9,767 nucleotides of DNA from Bacteroidia bacterium (GCA_025996695.1 BNTP01000072.1:1-9767), one strand, 5' to 3'; positions 1-5,840 are shown, numbered from the stretch's first letter. Made by a program: numbers and translations. The notes: generated by a model not told the origin, from the sequence alone.

Positions 1-755
1 ATCGAACCCGAGCCAATAGTCGCACCCAACGTATTCACATCGCCTGTCAGAGCCAGAGTAGCTCCTTTGTTCAACTTTGTATCAAGAGAGTCCAGTACTA
101 TTTTTACAGATGGAGCCTTGGTCGTGCTGAGCGAGGTGAAACCGTTTTCTACCTCCGTCGGATGCACGTGATTACCCGCAGCATATCCCGAAGTCGCAAG
201 GCCTATGGCAGCCGTGCCGGCGATTAGCGGTGGGGCCGTTGCAAGATCATTTTTCGTGGCACCCGGCGCGATACCCGCTAGTTTCGTGCTGTCTGTTCCG
301 GCTCCCAACTTCGTGGATTTGGCGGCACTACCCGTCGTGTTTTGATTCAGCACAGGGACATCAGCTGCTACCAACGCACGGAATCCGGGTACAGCGGTAC
401 CGGAAGCGGCGTCTGGGCCTGCGTAGAATCTTCTCGCGGTTTGCGGCGGTAAATTAGGCAACGAGCCGAAAGTTTTCACACCACTGAGCGTCTGTTGTTT
501 TGTCAACGTCGAATCACGGAAAGCCCTCAGGCTCGCGGGAACTGCGGCTTCCACGGTCGATACGACCGTAGCTTCCGTCGCTTCCGTCGCTGGCGTTTGC
601 TGGGTGGTTGCGTTAATAGCCGTTACCGCTGTCGTTTTAGTAGGTATCGTCGGCGCAGTGGTGAACGTGGCATTTCCGGAGAAAGTGGCATTGCCACTAA
701 CAGTCATATTACCTGACGACTGCAATGTATCGGAGAACGTCTTAGTCCCGGCCAT
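1..755 (-). CDS. Phage tail-fibre-like repeat protein, N-terminal part (runs off left edge)
   Basis: The minus strand is open from an ATG at 755 to the window edge (251 codons, no stop). The product is rich in Ala, Thr, Ser and Gly with almost no Cys or Trp. It starts MAGTKTFSDTLQSSGNM and repeats NATFSGNATF-like units. Two motifs resemble phage tail-fibre and related Bacteroidota proteins: GFRALVAADVPVLNQNTTG near residues 125-143, and AAGNHVHP near 192-199. This supports a trimeric-fibre or receptor-binding style protein, seen by pattern recall and not by search. No signal peptide is visible at this start. The frame is open further upstream to a TAA about 25 codons earlier, but I see no in-frame ATG there and no clear ribosome site directly before 755. 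The C-terminus, and any chaperone or lysozyme-like domain, lies outside. No other phage structural genes are present, so it could be a prophage remnant or a stand-alone fibre-like protein. Confidence 0.6.
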   Translation of the reverse strand, partial: MAGTKTFSDTLQSSGNMTVSGNATFSGNATFTTAPTIPTKTTAVTAINATTQQTPATEATEATVVSTVEAAVPASLRAFRDSTLTKQQTLSGVKTFGSLPNLPPQTARRFYAGPDAASGTAVPGFRALVAADVPVLNQNTTGSAAKSTKLGAGTDSTKLAGIAPGATKNDLATAPPLIAGTAAIGLATSGYAAGNHVHPTEVENGFTSLSTTKAPSVKIVLDSLDTKLNKGATLALTGDVNTLGATIGSGS

Positions 756-887
756 ACTGCTGCAGAGATGAAAAGTCCCCTTCTCCTCTGCGCTTTTTCT
801 TTCTTTTTCGTTTTCATTCTCATTACTTAATTAAAATTTTACTATTACTAACTAAATCGTTTTTTTCTTAACTACGAATTCACGAAT

Positions 888-928
888 TACCCTGCACTAC
901 CCTGCACTACGCTGCGCTTGTACAGGGT
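888..928. repeat. REP-like hairpin with tandem 10-mer
   Basis: The 10-mer TACCCTGCAC occurs twice in tandem (888-897 and 898-907). The second copy also forms the left arm of a hairpin: ACCCTG at 899-904 pairs with CAGGGT at 923-928, and AC/GT extends it after one mismatch. The loop contains GCTGCGCTTG. A similar core (GCGCTTCGCTTG) sits in the loop of the hairpin at 8690-8738, so both probably belong to a family of short extragenic palindromes. Membership of a genome-wide family is inference. Confidence 0.55.
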
Positions 929-939
929 TATCAATATTG

Positions 940-1119
940 CACCCCATACGGGTGGGGTGGCGTAAATCAAGTACCGTTTTCTTTGTGTTATGTTTTTAGC
1001 CTCCATTTATCATTTTTATATTATTGATTATCAAGAAGATATGATTAACCACATGCAATATGTGGTGGGTGCTTTTTTGGACTCAATGCCAATTTACGCC
1101 ACCCCACCATACGGGGTGG
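940..1119. repeat. 180-bp element bounded by nested palindromic inverted repeats
   Basis: The left end (940-967) and right end (1092-1119) are inverted copies. Seventeen bases match exactly (ATTTACGCCACCCCACC on the right), then a 5-nt block differs, then GGGGTG matches again. Each end is itself a palindrome, CACCCC...GGGGTG, so every end can fold alone or pair with the other. The 124-nt interior is AT-rich. It holds a small hairpin ACCACAT-gcaat-ATGTGGT (1048-1066), followed after six bases by a T6 run (1073-1078). This looks like a MITE or a paired REP (BIME-like) element. No flanking target duplication was evident by eye. Confidence 0.5.
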
Positions 1120-1176
1120 AGTAATGACTGTACGGTCTTTTTATTCCCCTGCAAATTTTCTACTCTTAATTTTTAA

Positions 1177-1204
1177 CTTTCAACTTTCAACTTTCAATTT
1201 TCAA
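1177..1204. repeat. Heptamer microrepeat CTTTCAA x3 plus TTTTCAA
   Basis: Four contiguous 7-nt units: three exact CTTTCAA copies and one TTTTCAA. Such TTTCAAC-type tracts are common in intergenic DNA of Bacteroidota. It lies between the paired-palindrome element and the small-RNA candidate, and no gene reads through it. Confidence 0.7.
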
Positions 1205-1546
1205 CTCTAAAAAAGTTCCCGCCACAAGGCCTAAACAAGAGGTCAGAGAGAGAGAATGAAACTTCATTCGCTGCCTAAACCTCGTAGCGGGATACTTTAA
1301 TTGTTGTTTTATGTGAAAGCTTCGCTATCATTTTGTTAATGGTTCGCGAAACTTTTAAATCGATTTTCTTCAAAAAACGATGATTCCTGTTAAGAGTCGG
1401 GCTTATATTGAGTATCAAGGAGTTAGCAGGCAAAACCCCGCTTCGGCACCCACTTTTGCACCCAAAAATCACCCATTTTTCGGGTGAAAACGCCCACTTT
1501 TTTTTCACATAAATTAAGAGATTTTTTTGTCAAACTTTGTTAAATA

Positions 1547-1578
1547 CTTGATTGGATGGAGCAGATGCAGTACTTTTG
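1547..1578 (+). promoter_or_regulatory. Candidate Bacteroidota promoter for the 1584-1650 RNA
   Basis: The -7 element TACTTTTG (1571-1578) matches TAnnTTTG. CTTG at 1547-1550 is a 3/4 match to the -33 TTTG with a 20-nt spacer. The expected start near 1584 coincides with the first base of a hairpin. The -33 box is imperfect and the region is AT-rich, so a chance match is possible. Confidence 0.35.
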
Positions 1579-1583
1579 TTTTC

Positions 1584-1650
1584 GAAATGAAACCGGCTTC
1601 ATTTCAAGAAAATAAAAAAACGAGGATTCTTAACAGGAATTCTCGTTTTT
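1584..1650 (+). ncRNA. Candidate two-hairpin small RNA
   Basis: A compact unit of about 67 nt. The 5' hairpin GAAATGAA-accggc-TTCATTTC (1584-1605) is followed by an A-rich linker and a terminator-like hairpin. It sits directly behind a candidate promoter, and neither small reading frame across it looks like a gene. It matches no RNA family I recognise. The call rests only on the promoter-hairpin-terminator arrangement. Confidence 0.3.
1614..1650 (+). terminator. Rho-independent-type hairpin
   Basis: AAAACGAG (1617-1624) pairs with CTCGTTTT (1642-1649). A G-T wobble and ATTC/GAAT extend the stem to 13 pairs with a 7-nt loop (1630-1636). An A-run precedes and a T-run follows, so it could end transcription in either direction. 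It probably ends the small-RNA candidate. Confidence 0.5.
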
Positions 1651-1711
1651 GGGTAAAAATGGAGGGGGAAATTCGGTTTTTTTTTGGCGCGCGCGTATTT
1701 GGTTTATTCAT

Positions 1712-1744
1712 AAAAAAAGGAGTGAGCCTTAATGCTCACTCCTT
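1712..1744 (-). terminator. Terminator of the zinc-ribbon/TM2 operon
   Basis: AAGGAGTGAGC (1717-1727) and GCTCACTCCTT (1734-1744) form a perfect 11-bp stem with a 6-nt loop. Read on the minus strand, the stem runs straight into seven T residues, a textbook intrinsic terminator. It lies 43 nt beyond the stop of the TM2 gene and so ends the three-gene operon. Confidence 0.8.
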
Positions 1745-1787
1745 GAAAGAGTCATCTTACAGTCATATTATTGGTGGCAGATACTTA

Positions 1788-2099
1788 TCAGTTCTTTCTA
1801 ACCAATGGATTTCCGTTGCCGTCTTTGTAGCTGTCGCATAAAATCATAATAAAATCAATTAACGCCCAGATACCGCAACCGCCAAGAGTGAGCAGTTGAG
1901 CAACGCCAATTCCGGTACTTCCCGAGTAAAATCTGTGAATGCCTAAGTAGCCAAGAAAAAAACATAAAAGCAATGTTACAAGCCAATCTTTTCCTTCGGA
2001 AACTTCTACAATTTTGCTTTGACGTTTCAAAGCCACGCCACATTTTACGCATATTACTGCATTTTCGGAAACTTCGTTTCCACAATTTGGACAAAACAT
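1788..2099 (-). CDS. Zinc-ribbon plus TM2-domain membrane protein
   Basis: The protein has 103 residues. An N-terminal zinc ribbon has Cys 3, 6, 17 and 20 (CPNC...CVKC). After a short polar linker comes a TM2 domain at about 39-98: membrane segment LVTLLLCFFLGYLG, the family signature GIHRFYSG at 53-60, then LLTLGGCGIWALIDFIMIL as the second segment. It is predicted to sit in the inner membrane with the ribbon in the cytoplasm. The biochemical role of bacterial TM2 proteins is not established. The ATG at 2099 places the first CxxC directly at the N-terminus. It is the last gene of a three-gene minus-strand operon and is followed by a strong terminator. Its ribbon ends AVICVKCG, identical to the ribbon of the first gene, and both genes share a 29-nt leader repeat. 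Domain call is confident; function unknown. Confidence 0.9.
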   Translation of the reverse strand: MFCPNCGNEVSENAVICVKCGVALKRQSKIVEVSEGKDWLVTLLLCFFLGYLGIHRFYSGSTGIGVAQLLTLGGCGIWALIDFIMILCDSYKDGNGNPLVRKN

Positions 2100-2118
2100 A
2101 ATTTTTATTTTGTATAAA

Positions 2119-2147
2119 ATCCTGCTCTTACGACTTCACAGGTCTTG
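2119..2147 (-). repeat. 29-nt leader repeat, copy 2 (before TM2 gene)
   Basis: 26 of 29 bases match the copy at 2915-2943. It ends 19 nt upstream of the TM2 gene start, against 20 nt for the other copy, so the spacing is also kept. It starts 8 nt after the stop of the DUF2752 gene. Possible roles are a shared leader RNA element or the footprint of a duplicated 5' module. Confidence 0.75.
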
Positions 2148-2155
2148 TCATCTTT

Positions 2156-2530
2156 TCATAAAATATCGTTGCGAAATAAAAAGAACAAGGCAATGATTAT
2201 CAATAAAATACTAATTGCAAATTTGCCAAATAAAACCTTTCGTCCTTTCAACATCCACGATTTTGGATTTTTTATATTGTCATAAATCAACCCCAAAATG
2301 ATGTAAGGAATTGAAACGACCAACAATCCATTTGCCCTGAATGCTGACGCAAAATCGCAATGCAGCAAGTAATGAACTGCCCTTTGCGAGCCGCAGCCCG
2401 GACATTTTAGACCGGTGAGTGCATAAAACGGACATTGGGGAAAAAAATTACTGTTCTCGGGATTATAACGGCTGTAAATAGCCCCAAGAACAATAACTGC
2501 AACTATAATGAGTATTTTTTTAATAACCAC
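2156..2530 (-). CDS. DUF2752 family membrane protein
   Basis: The protein has 124 residues with the DUF2752 layout. An N-terminal hydrophobic segment (about 4-19) is followed by the Cys-rich core CPFYALTG (33-40) and CPGCGSQRAVHYLL (43-56). Then come D59 and N67, and two further membrane segments at about 69-84 and 101-120. In this family the Cys residues (33, 43, 46 here) and the GC-x-R stretch are the conserved features, but no activity is established. The start is the GTG at 2530, because a TAA lies immediately upstream in frame and no internal ATG precedes the domain. It overlaps the end of the CD225 gene by 11 nt, which implies translational coupling. It is the middle gene of the zinc-ribbon/CD225-DUF2752-TM2 operon. 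Confidence 0.88.
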   Translation of the reverse strand: MVIKKILIIVAVIVLGAIYSRYNPENSNFFPQCPFYALTGLKCPGCGSQRAVHYLLHCDFASAFRANGLLVVSIPYIILGLIYDNIKNPKSWMLKGRKVLFGKFAISILLIIIALFFLFRNDIL

Positions 2531-2894
2531 TTAAACCAGCTAAACCGGCAAATGCTCCGATAGCAATCATGAAAATACAGTAAATAGTCATTCCAATCAA
2601 ACCTATCCAAAAGCCCAATTTAGTCCATTTACCTGCTTGTGCCGACAAGCGATTTGCTTCTTCAATCTCACCTGCATAAAAGCGAGATTCTACTTTGGAA
2701 GCATTTACAATTCCCACGATGCCAAGAGGTAAACAGCAAAACAGCGTTACCAATATTGACTGTGTGAGCCAAGTTTTTGGTGGTTGTTGAGCAGATAAAT
2801 CAGCCTTTTTACCATTTACCGAACAACCACATTTTACGCAAATTACGGCTTCTTCAGCCACTTCTGCACCACAAAATTGACAATACTTACTCAT
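2520..2894 (-). CDS. Zinc-ribbon plus CD225/dispanin-family membrane protein
   Basis: The protein has 124 residues. An N-terminal zinc ribbon has Cys 5, 8, 19 and 22. A polar linker with QQPPKTW leads into a CD225-like module at about 42-112. The first membrane segment is ILVTLFCCLPLGIVGIVNAS; the loop SRFYAGEIEEANRLSAQAGK matches the family's G-D/E-xxx-A-xxx-S-xxA-KxW pattern; a second membrane segment starts near 93. CD225 is the domain of animal IFITM proteins, but bacterial members lack an established role. It is the first gene of the operon, 115 nt below a consensus promoter element. Its leader carries a 29-nt repeat also found before the TM2 gene, and its ribbon resembles that of the TM2 protein. 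Confidence 0.88.
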   Translation of the reverse strand: MSKYCQFCGAEVAEEAVICVKCGCSVNGKKADLSAQQPPKTWLTQSILVTLFCCLPLGIVGIVNASKVESRFYAGEIEEANRLSAQAGKWTKLGFWIGLIGMTIYCIFMIAIGAFAGLAGLSGY

Positions 2895-2914
2895 ATTCTT
2901 TAAAATTTGATTTT

Positions 2915-2943
2915 ATCCTGCTCTTACAGCTTCACAGGCCTTG
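2915..2943 (-). repeat. 29-nt leader repeat, copy 1 (before CD225 gene)
   Basis: Partner of the copy at 2119-2147, with three mismatches in 29. It lies in the 5' leader between the promoter (3009-3039) and the start codon at 2894. A 13-codon reading frame, MQKSKACEAVRAG (2954-2913, minus), covers it. The other copy has no ATG in the same frame, and the three differences would all change the peptide. This argues for a nucleic-acid element and against a conserved leader peptide. Confidence 0.75.
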
Positions 2944-3008
2944 CTTTTTTGCATTTGTGATTTTACAACAGAGCCGAAGTCCGTTTTAACTCTGTTCAAA
3001 ATCGGGGA

Positions 3009-3039
3009 CAAAGTTAGGCAAAATTCTGTTCAAACCAAA
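3009..3039 (-). promoter_or_regulatory. Bacteroidota-type promoter of the CD225-DUF2752-TM2 operon
   Basis: Read on the minus strand, TTTG (3036-3039) is followed after 19 nt by TAACTTTG (3016-3009). This is an exact fit to the -33 TTTG / -7 TAnnTTTG consensus of the phylum's primary sigma factor. The predicted start near 3003 gives a leader of about 110 nt containing the 29-nt repeat. Confidence 0.7.
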
Positions 3040-3093
3040 CATTTTTGACGTTTTTTCGCAAAATTTATCTATCATGTTCACTGTAAAATCCGG

Positions 3094-4161
3094 TTATAGT
3101 ATTCTGACACTTTTGCGTTTGCTCTTCTCTTTTTTATTTTTAGGAGCATCAATCACATATTTAATAAAAAGTTCATGGCTACCTGACGAAACTTTGTTAA
3201 TAGCCGAAATCGGATAATCGTAGGCATATCCCACTTCCAAGGATTTGAATTTTCCGCCCAACATAACCGTCAGGGCATCATTCTGTCGCCAAGAAACGCC
3301 TCCCCAATAAGTTTTATTGTAGACCAAGCGCATCGACACATCAATTTGAGTTTGCTTCCACATCCCTTTCAGGGCGTTTACCTCCTGCAGCGAATCGGGT
3401 TCCACTTTGAGCGAACTCATCTCCATCGTTTTTAGCAAAATCGACGGCTTCAATTCCAAGAGCGGATTATTTAACGTCCAATTATATCCGGCAGTCAAAT
3501 AATAGGTGCGGGGCATTTCCAAGGTCGTTCTGTCGTCCAACAACAACTTAGGAGCCGTCAAATGGGAAACACTCAAGCCTGTGTACCATTTTTCTTTTTC
3601 ATAAAACACACCCAAAGCGGCATCTATCGAACTTCCCGACACTTTGGTGGTTGGAATGGCGTCGTCGCTGGGAGCGTTCGATTCGCCTCCGGAATCATTA
3701 TCCGAATTATTAGAATTACCGCCGGGATTAGGAGTGAGTTCTACCCCTGTGCCATCAAACGACGCATCCACCATACCGAAACGCAGTCCTACACTCAAAT
3801 TGCCTTTTGCAACCTTAAAACGCTTGGCAAGTTGCCCGGAAATCAGAGATGATTTGAACAGTCCAATCTTATCGTCATACATAGACACGCCCAGACCGAG
3901 TTCCTGACCTAAAAGTTTTAGAGGCATTTCTGCCACTATAATGCCCGTTTTCGGTGCATGTTCGACGCCAAGCCATTGCAAGCGATAAAGTCCGCTCACC
4001 TCAATATTGCCCGACATACCGGTGTGACCGGGATTGAAATACGATTGAACAGCCCAATAATTGCTCACCTGCGTATCAAATTGCGCCTTCAAAGGGCAGC
4101 AAACGACAAGCAGCAAGCCAATTTCGATAAAAATTTTTGTCCTCACATTGAAGTAACGCAA
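3094..4161 (-). CDS. PorP/SprF-family type IX secretion outer-membrane protein
   Basis: The protein has 355 residues. A signal peptide with hydrophobic core IGLLLVVCCPL ends at KAQ, and the mature part starts with FDTQVSNYWAVQSYFNPGHTG, matching the PorP/SprF opening (Q-x-S-x-Y-...-NPA/G-x-x-G). The rest is amphipathic beta-strand sequence expected of an outer-membrane barrel. Family members support T9SS export or surface anchoring and are often partnered with one specific cargo. Two oddities: a Ser/Asn/Asp/Gly-rich stretch at about 144-170 that looks like an extended surface loop, and no ATG start. The frame begins at TTG 4161, with a TAG three codons upstream. GTG at 4146 (350 residues, MRTKIFIEIG...) gives a tighter signal peptide and may be the true start. 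The window has no porKLMN genes, and the T9SS cargo remnant lies 4.7 kb away, so its partner is unknown. Confidence 0.85.
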   Translation of the reverse strand: MRYFNVRTKIFIEIGLLLVVCCPLKAQFDTQVSNYWAVQSYFNPGHTGMSGNIEVSGLYRLQWLGVEHAPKTGIIVAEMPLKLLGQELGLGVSMYDDKIGLFKSSLISGQLAKRFKVAKGNLSVGLRFGMVDASFDGTGVELTPNPGGNSNNSDNDSGGESNAPSDDAIPTTKVSGSSIDAALGVFYEKEKWYTGLSVSHLTAPKLLLDDRTTLEMPRTYYLTAGYNWTLNNPLLELKPSILLKTMEMSSLKVEPDSLQEVNALKGMWKQTQIDVSMRLVYNKTYWGGVSWRQNDALTVMLGGKFKSLEVGYAYDYPISAINKVSSGSHELFIKYVIDAPKNKKEKSKRKSVRIL

Positions 4162-4416
4162 GAAAGGCTAAAAAATTGTGTTCGGGAGCAAAACTTTATT
4201 GTAGAGCCGCGGCGCGCCACGTTTCTACCGTGCGACCGAAGAACACTCTCCGCACCCCCTGCATCAACGATATAGAACGACAAATCTATGACCAACCCTC
4301 AAAAAACATGTCTGCCGCGCAAGGTGCCTACTTGGTGATTCAACAGAGTGTGCTTGCTCATAGTTGGACTGGGTTATGATGGGGTATCAAATAGTTGAGC
4401 TTTGGATGCTTAAATT

Positions 4417-5529
4417 TTAATTACGCCCTCCCATCAGTATCGGAAAATATTTTTTCACTAACACTGTTACAGGTATAAATAGCAGAACAGTTATTGTCGT
4501 AACAATAATACTCACAACGGGATTTATTATTAGCCCATCCCTTCCCAGAATCAAAACTGTAATTTTCCCGGCAAATGCCAATATCAGTATTGTCCCACTT
4601 GATATAATTGTAATTATTTTTGAACTATTTGTATATAACATTGACAGCAAAACAGTTGCCATTATTCCAACCATTCCTATCACATAAAATAGTCCTATAT
4701 TTTTTCCATAACCGAAGGTATGAACACCTACACGCCCATTAAATGGCACAATAGTAACAAGTAGTGTAAAGCCAATTACTACACCTAAACAGGCTAATCC
4801 AAACTGTTTTTTATTCCCCGACTCAACAACTTTGATTATATTTTGCTTTTTAAAAATAGTTCCAATGGCAAAAAATGGCAAAGCCAGCAGTGCACTATTT
4901 ATTGAAAGCAATAAATGTATATTTAACTGTTTCAGAAAAAGCACAATACCTATAACACACACATTACCAAGTACATAATAGAACATCTCGCCGTTACTTA
5001 TTGATTGCAATATGCTATTGAATATTTTCACAAAAAATAATGCTATTAAAAACCATAACGACGCAGTTACTATGGTTGACATATCTGTATCATATCCTAC
5101 TCCAAATACCATACCCCAAAATGGCTTTATCACTGCTTTATCAAAAGTTATGTCCCCAAAAATTTCCGGATAACACAGTTGAAGCAGCAATTCGCTCAAA
5201 TAATTCAGAACATATAGCAGCACATAAGGGATAATTAGCGTCTTGACCCCATTTACTACTGTATTTTTGAGCTTTCTGTCCTTTTCCAAATAGCCGGATA
5301 TGAAGAAGAATAGCGGCATGTGGAATGAGTAAATAATAGACCGCAATTCGGCAGGAATTTGGATATGTCCAAGAACCATCAACCAAATTCCGGTTACTTT
5401 TGCAAAATCAATCCATAAAATTCTGTTGGGTTGATTGCTGCCAGATTTCGTACTGAACGCCGATTTTAGAGAAGCAGCAAAGTTGCTTGTTTGCGATTGC
5501 AAACCTTTGAATAATACTTTTTTTATCAT
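4417..5529 (-). CDS. Acyltransferase family 3 membrane O-acyltransferase
   Basis: The protein has 370 residues and about ten hydrophobic membrane segments. After a polar extension of about 36 residues come the family signatures: WIDFAKVTGIWLMVLGHI, with Asp41 and His55 as likely functional residues, and FHMPLFFFISGYL at 69-81. The family (OafA, fucose O-acetylase-like) moves acetyl or other acyl groups across the inner membrane onto sugars of surface polysaccharides or peptidoglycan. The acceptor here cannot be told. The start ATG at 5529 is preceded directly by an 11-bp hairpin that could limit ribosome access. The gene is visibly more AT-rich than the aguB-ygiQ genes beyond it, which is compatible with transfer, as is common for surface-sugar genes. 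No glycosyltransferase neighbours are present. Confidence 0.85.
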   Translation of the reverse strand: MIKKVLFKGLQSQTSNFAASLKSAFSTKSGSNQPNRILWIDFAKVTGIWLMVLGHIQIPAELRSIIYSFHMPLFFFISGYLEKDRKLKNTVVNGVKTLIIPYVLLYVLNYLSELLLQLCYPEIFGDITFDKAVIKPFWGMVFGVGYDTDMSTIVTASLWFLIALFFVKIFNSILQSISNGEMFYYVLGNVCVIGIVLFLKQLNIHLLLSINSALLALPFFAIGTIFKKQNIIKVVESGNKKQFGLACLGVVIGFTLLVTIVPFNGRVGVHTFGYGKNIGLFYVIGMVGIMATVLLSMLYTNSSKIITIISSGTILILAFAGKITVLILGRDGLIINPVVSIIVTTITVLLFIPVTVLVKKYFPILMGGRN

Positions 5530-5558
5530 TTTAAGAGTTTTTGCTCCAAACTCTTAAA
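5530..5558 (-). promoter_or_regulatory. Perfect hairpin abutting the acyltransferase start codon
   Basis: TTTAAGAGTTT (5530-5540) and AAACTCTTAAA (5548-5558) form a perfect 11-bp stem with a 7-nt loop. On the minus strand the stem ends at the base just before the ATG at 5529, and the loop carries GGAG. No T-run follows, so it is not a normal terminator in this direction. Its position suggests a translation-initiation control structure, which is inference. Confidence 0.45.
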
Positions 5559-5603
5559 CTCAGGCAAAAAAAAAGCGTGAAAACTGCTCGTTGATTGCCT
5601 ATT

Positions 5604-5727
5604 TACTAATACTGGCTCTGGAATACCATTGTGTCTAAATAAGCACGAACAGTCCACGCCATTAGACGTGAACCTTCGCAAGCTTATTCTCGACACTTTA
5701 TGAAATTTTCCAGACTTCGTATTAGTG
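5604..5727 (-). ncRNA. Candidate rod-shaped structured RNA (6S-like architecture)
   Basis: A 124-nt stretch folds back on itself in ordered helices. 5605-5612 pairs with 5719-5726 (8 bp), 5617-5623 with 5708-5714 (7 bp), 5631-5635 with 5692-5696 (5 bp), 5638-5644 with 5682-5688 (7 bp), and 5652-5658 with 5667-5673 at the tip. The largest internal bubble (5624-5630 against 5697-5707) separates a basal stem from a long terminal stem, as in 6S RNA. The minus strand is favoured because two mismatches become G-U pairs there, a consensus promoter lies upstream at 5810-5840, and a T9 run lies downstream at 5574-5566. I cannot match primary sequence to a known 6S RNA. It could instead be a structured leader of the acyltransferase gene or a folded mobile-element remnant. 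Confidence 0.4.
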
Positions 5728-5809
5728 AGAATAAGAGCTAAAGCTCTATTATTTATAATTTATAATTCTAATTTTTCTGTTTCTTGTTTTTGTTGTTTTA
5801 TTATGAAGA

Positions 5810-5840
5810 CAAAGGTAGACATTATTTTTCGATTTGCAAA
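5810..5840 (-). promoter_or_regulatory. Bacteroidota-type promoter upstream of the rod-shaped RNA
   Basis: On the minus strand TTTG (5840-5837) is followed after 19 nt by TACCTTTG (5817-5810), an exact consensus fit. A start near 5804 would transcribe an AT-rich segment, the rod-shaped structure and possibly the acyltransferase gene. Confidence 0.65.

Larger units (their letters stand above)
756..1711. other. Roughly 1 kb non-coding region rich in palindromes
   Basis: I see no convincing gene here. The only longer frames start at GTG (1508, minus, 77 codons) and TTG (1527, plus, 104 codons) and have no recognisable domain. The region holds a REP-like hairpin (888-928), a 180-bp element with palindromic ends (940-1119), a CTTTCAA microrepeat (1177-1204), a 16-bp near-palindrome GAATGAA-ac-TTCATTC (1254-1269), and a candidate small RNA with terminator (1584-1650). 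A 23-nt motif also appears in opposite orientations at 1372-1395 and 1628-1650. It separates the fibre-like gene from the small-membrane-protein operon, which end and begin at opposite sides of it. Confidence 0.6.

Noticed and set aside
230..716. Two plus-strand frames of 73-75 codons
   Set aside because: They are antisense shadows of the fibre-like gene, with Arg/Cys-rich unnatural composition.
1048..1078. Hairpin ACCACAT/ATGTGGT with T6 as a plus-strand terminator
   Set aside because: The T-run starts six bases after the stem, the stem is only 7 bp, and no plus-strand gene lies upstream. It is better seen as part of the 940-1119 element.
1275..1508. 77-codon minus-strand frame beginning MKKKWAFSPEKWVIFG
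   Set aside because: GTG start, no recognisable domain, low-complexity codon pattern, no promoter or ribosome site, and it lies in repeat-rich DNA.
1527..1841. 104-codon plus-strand frame
   Set aside because: It begins at TTG, runs through two terminator hairpins and overlaps the end of the TM2 gene on the other strand.
2913..2954. 13-codon leader peptide MQKSKACEAVRAG before the CD225 gene
   Set aside because: The second copy of the repeat lacks an in-frame ATG, and all three differences change the peptide. Conservation looks like nucleic acid, not peptide.
4281..4288. CAAATCTA as a minus-strand -7 element (TAGATTTG) for the PorP-like gene
   Set aside because: The nearest upstream TTTG is only 11 nt away, outside the 19-21 nt spacing, so I do not call a promoter.
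4176..4379. Plus-strand frames between the PorP-like and acyltransferase genes
   Set aside because: No domain, no promoter, unlikely composition. The 255-nt gap otherwise shows nothing clear.
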